A stretch of DNA of 64,000 nt from positions 7,192,001 through 7,256,000 of the forward strand of contig CAVNZM010000008.1 of the NCBI GenBank assembly GCA_963693365.1. The letters are read 5' to 3'. The stretch comes from Amoebidium appalachense (taxonomy: Eukaryota; Ichthyosporea). The position numbers and the translations under genes are program-made. This document shows, one piece after another, positions 35,112-64,000 of the stretch. Position 1 is the first letter of the stretch, and each line of letters starts with the position of its first letter. The notes beneath the pieces are model-generated. The model had not been told where the DNA came from and made no database searches. It saw only the letters and a program-made list of their open reading frames with translations.

Positions 35112-35886
35112 TCACTAAAAAGAAAAGGCGCACTTGCGTGCCCAAGTTGCCCCCCCCCCCCCCCCCTCCCCCCCCCCCCCCCCCCCCCTCTCCCCTTCCC
35201 CCGGGGAGCCCAGAGTCATGCTCTGCCTCCTCTTTTTCCTTCCCCGGGCCGGTAAGTGCCCACACCCACCCACACCAAAACCAAAGCTGACATCATAGAA
35301 AAGCGGATGCCATATGAAAACGTATTCTGTAAGACTGGCATACTGTGTGTGTATGTGTGTGTGTGGGGGGGGGGGGGGGGAGGGGGAGGGAGGGGGGGTG
35401 TGTGTGACACTGTGTGTGTGTGTGTGTGGGGGGGGGGGGGGGCTAGATACTTTTGGGTGTGTATGAAACTGTTCAAATTGTGAGTGTGATTATTAGTATA
35501 ATCGTCACGGTTACTTACTCTCTCATGCATGTACTCACGTGATTACTAGTAGACCGCCGATCAGAGCATTGCAGTGCTGTGGTCCCACAATCATCGTCTC
35601 GGCATGTGCTTGATTATATCAGAGTGGTTGCGACTGGTGAATTGGGTGGCCAACACGCACTGACCGTAATAACTAGGGCACATGCACAGACAGAGGATGT
35701 GTGCAATGATGTGAATGCTCCGCCACCCCATAAAGCTTGCTGAAAGTAGTAAAACCCCAAATGGTGTTATCTTTCTTCCCCCTCCCCGTCCCTCTCTCTT
35801 CTCTCTGCAAACAGCTGTCATTCTGTACATATTTAGCATCACGAATTAGAAAAGTAATTTTCACATGATCTTGTTGTACAAGATAA

Positions 35887-35917
<31 letters not shown>

Positions 35918-36200
35918 TTCTTCCCCCTCCCGCGTATGTACTGACATCATGTGGTCACCCATGTAACAGCCGGAAAAAGCGATGATCCTGGCCAAGGGGA
36001 AAGCTTCTTTAAATGTATGAATCATATGGTAAAGTTTTACCTATCGTATGAAACATCACTTAGCATCTTTTTCACTATGTTGGTTGTGGTTTGAAATATG
36101 GACAATGGAAGGCTCAAGCTTGATCTTTGAAGTTTCGTTCTGTTAGGAGTCGGAAACAAACTATAGTATCATAGTGCATATGGCCGCACACAGCTATTCG

Positions 36201-36235
<35 letters not shown>

Positions 36236-37246
36236 CCTTCCCCTCCCCCCGGGGGGCCGGGCCCCGAGGACCTAGCCCCGAGGGCACCAACAAACAACCG
36301 CCTTGCAACCGGCCACCACCATCACACAAACTTAAATATTAATAGTTAAAAAATAACGTCTACCGGAGGCTTCTAAGTACTCGTGACCTAAGGGTTCAGG
36401 GATGTGTACCGAGCAAAAGCCTCCCAAATCGATATCTAGTAGATCCTATGTGTGTTATGTGTGTTTGGGAAACAAACCCTCCCCCCCCCCCCCCCCCCCC
36501 CCTAATTAAGTTTGTATATTAGCTTTATATATCCGGGGTTCTTTTGCTCACACTAAAAAATTTAATGTGAAATTCCATCCATGTAAACACCGTGTGCAAT
36601 TGCAATGGCATACGTAGTCACATGCGCACGAGGATGTTTTAGGCCAAGTGAAAGTACAAGTCTTTCTTCCATTCAGCTATGTGAGCACTAAGTACATGTA
36701 CATGGTAGTGACAGCAAAGAGTATTTCCATACATAGGTAGTGACAAAAAACCTTTAGTTGTTAAGTACAAGAACAAAGGATGAAACTCTTCAAGGCGTGT
36801 CGGCCCACTGCAATATACACCCTTGTTAGAAATATGTTGTCCTCCACACCTATTGCTTTTGTAAAGGCATAGGCAATCACTCAGCCTCAGACAATCAGAT
36901 ACACATGTATAAGACATTAGCATTGCAACATCAGATTCAGTTTAAAATATTCTTACAATTAGGCAATATGAAACACATTTCAGACATCGAGAGCAACCAG
37001 ACATTCAAATATCTAGGCATTCAGCCTCAATGTTGAAACTTTGCAAATCCCACTTTTTTCAATTTATCAAATGCATATCACACCAAGGCTGGCCATCTAT
37101 TTCCCTCCCATCAAACTTGCACATTCAATGATATAACCAATAGTGCTAGATTAGGCATAATCTCGCATCCTCTGATCAACATTGACAATTACGCATTTGC
37201 CCTTGAAATTTCACATATCAAAACCAAGTCGTTTTAATTTTCCGTA

Positions 37247-52627
<15,381 letters not shown>

Positions 52628-53228
52628 GCCGGTTACAAGTTTAACTCTTGCAGCAGCGTCAACAACTTGATAAGACCAGGGACTTCGTAATAACAGGAAC
52701 GGCTATTCGTACCGTGAAAGAGAGACCAGCCAGCAGTAGGCCCGTGAGCCAAGAATTACAAGGTGCAGTCGCGACTAACTGGCCACCATTCTTTGAACAT
52801 GACTAGTGCAGTCGCCTATTGCAACCCAACGTTAACTGTTTAACCATTGCCCAACCCAACGGTCAACGGTCAGCTCGCCGTCGACGGTCACGTAAAACCA
52901 ACAAAAATAACACGCATATGGCAGACGTCAAAAATGGGAAAAAGGATAAATTGGCGATATTGCAAAAATTCCAAAATAGCGCAAATAGAACCGAACCGTC
53001 GAAATGATCTTGAAAATACGAGTAAATCGATAGGGGTTTACGCTGTTTACTCGAGGCAAAGAGAACCAGTCTCAGGTATGGGGGGGGGGGGGTTTGCTCG
53101 GAATATCCCCTCAGCGGTATATCATGATCACGTACATAGATGTCGGGTGGTGACTATATATCAGGGTTTACTTTCTCTACGAGACACCATAAAGACTACA
53201 AGGAGAAGTCAATTAGTTGGGGTTCCCC

Positions 53229-53282
<54 letters not shown>

Positions 53283-53314
53283 GGGCTCCCCTCGGGACAC
53301 TCGGTATCAGCTGG

Positions 53315-53367
<53 letters not shown>

Positions 53368-54534
53368 TGTGTGTGTGTGCGCGTGCGCTATAATTTTGTA
53401 GTGATGTGTTTCTCAAGCCAATCAATACATCTAATAAACAGGTCGTAGTTACGCGTGTTTAGTATAAAATCAAGGATGTTGTAATTTACAGGTAGGCTAT
53501 CTTTCTGGGTGTCTGTTGTGAATGTGACGTGTGTGTGTTGCGGTATTATGTGGTCTATCAAACTACATTTGGCGATACATGACCGGTTAAACTGGTGTGT
53601 GTGTGTGTTGTTTGGGCATGCAAATGATGCCACCTTATACTTATTAAATCGATAAAATCGATATATCCTGATATTTTGAAATGCATTTTATGGGTTTTCA
53701 AAAATCGTTTATCCGTTGAATGATATTTCAAAAATGTGAAAATTTTAGAATTTATCAGCAGAATATTTGGCATATCTCACTAAAGTTTATGAAGAAAAGG
53801 AAAAATGCGAAAATGGAAATGAGGAAAAAGCCCATATTGATTTGCTCGTTTCGGAATGGGATACGAGCCGCTGTTACGTAACCCGGTAACTCGGCGTTCA
53901 CTTCTGCTAAAAAAAAAAAAAGCAACTTCAAAGTTGGAGAGAGGGTGCTAAGTAGAGTGGGTGCAAAAGGAAAAATTTGCGGAGAGGAGGGCAAAAGTGC
54001 ATACATAGGGTTGCTTACAAGCGTTAGAGAAGGGCAAAATGGCCGAAAATCACATTCGCCTGGTAGCAAGCGAGAGAGAGGGACGGCAAAAACGTTGTAG
54101 CAGATGGGTGAAGGGGGGCAAAAAGCTTCTGGTTAGCTGGTGGGGAACCAAGCAGGAAAGTAGCAAAAAATGAATCACTACAAAGATAAGAGGCCTAGCA
54201 CTCAGTCCCTGTTTGAATTCTAAACATGTAAATCTGCATAAGGGGCTTGTGGAGACCTCGTTTCACCCTACCCACTAATGCATTGTAGTAGCTGAGATAA
54301 GAGCTCAGCCTCGTCCAAGTGAGAAACCGAAGTTTGGAAACCTAGGAGCTTTGCCATCTTGAGAGATCTAGCGACACAGGAGTTACATCATGTTATGTTT
54401 TTTCAGCAAACATAATAACAAAACACGAAGACGTTATAGTCACCCTTTTCCCTTGTTGTACTTCGAATTCAACCCAAAGAACACAAAGCCCACCGGTAAA
54501 GTCAGCTCTGCAGGTTGCTTGAAGGTTAGCCAAG
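52628..54534. other. Spacer between the divergent unrecognised gene and RAE1
   Basis: 1.9 kb without a supported gene; it must hold both promoters. It contains poly-T at 53230-53278, (TG)n at 53317-53390, inverted repeat arm 2, and otherwise AT-rich unique DNA. A TTTTTTCAGCAAAC near 54398 could be a 5' UTR acceptor for RAE1. Confidence 0.6.
53775..53880 (-). repeat. Diverged inverted repeat, arm 2
   Basis: The reverse complement reads CGTATCCCATTCCGAAACGA then GCAAATCAATATGG, matching arm 1 at 49905-50020. It lies in the spacer upstream of RAE1. Confidence 0.7.

Positions 54535-64000
<9,466 letters not shown>

Larger units (their letters stand above)
25551..37246. other. Spacer between the convergent ends of METTL22 and the unrecognised gene
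   Basis: No supported gene in 11.7 kb. It holds C/G homopolymers, (CA)n near 26564-26617, (GTGC)n near 26880-26945, (GT)n at 28064-28156, the three-copy minisatellite at 29346-29810, and the degenerate tandem array from about 27060 to 33950. 34140-37246 is mostly unique AT-richer sequence, probably including the 3' UTR of the minus-strand gene. An AATAAA near 26475 could serve METTL22 but lies 0.9 kb past its stop. Confidence 0.6.

Overview
The window is nuclear DNA of an intron-rich eukaryote. It holds four spliced protein genes, each cut into 9-13 short exons, and one tRNA gene. The introns and spacers are packed with homopolymers (mostly poly-C/G), dinucleotide repeats and longer tandem repeats. 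Codons are standard and introns are GT-AG, apart from one probable GC-AG intron. The proteins are conserved too widely to name a lineage. The tRNA-Gly(GCC) is close to animal forms, but I would commit to no more than a eukaryote, perhaps a protist or alga, or an animal relative, with an expanded, repeat-rich genome.

Layout. NFS1 (mitochondrial cysteine desulfurase) lies on the minus strand, 12148 to 928, in 11 exons. Its third intron contains a same-strand tRNA-Gly gene. METTL22, a family-16 protein methyltransferase, lies on the plus strand, 16254 to 25550, in 12 exons. These two genes diverge from a 4.1 kb spacer. From 25551 to 37246, between two convergent 3' ends, I find no convincing gene. 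This stretch carries a degenerate tandem array of a 1-2 kb unit plus C/G-rich minisatellites. An unrecognised 430-residue protein, probably nuclear, lies on the minus strand, 52627 to 37247, in 13 phase-consistent exons. RAE1/Gle2, a seven-bladed WD-repeat mRNA-export and nuclear-pore factor, lies on the plus strand, 54535 to 62279, in 9 exons. The last two genes also form a divergent pair, 1.9 kb apart.

The four genes serve separate housekeeping roles: Fe-S cluster and tRNA sulfur supply, protein methylation, an unknown nuclear role, and mRNA export or checkpoint function. I see no sign that they form a pathway. Single-base frame breaks in NFS1 exon 8 (inside a G run) and in RAE1 exons 7 and 8 are most simply residual indel errors in the assembly.

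The most interesting non-standard observations are these: a dispersed repeat family of about 390 bp whose copies all abut a G tract; recurrent T(n)G(n)/C(n)A(n) composite tracts; splice sites embedded in microsatellites; a partial duplicate of the end of an NFS1 exon; and the unrecognised protein with a Myc-like nuclear localisation signal. I found no convincing new multi-gene system.
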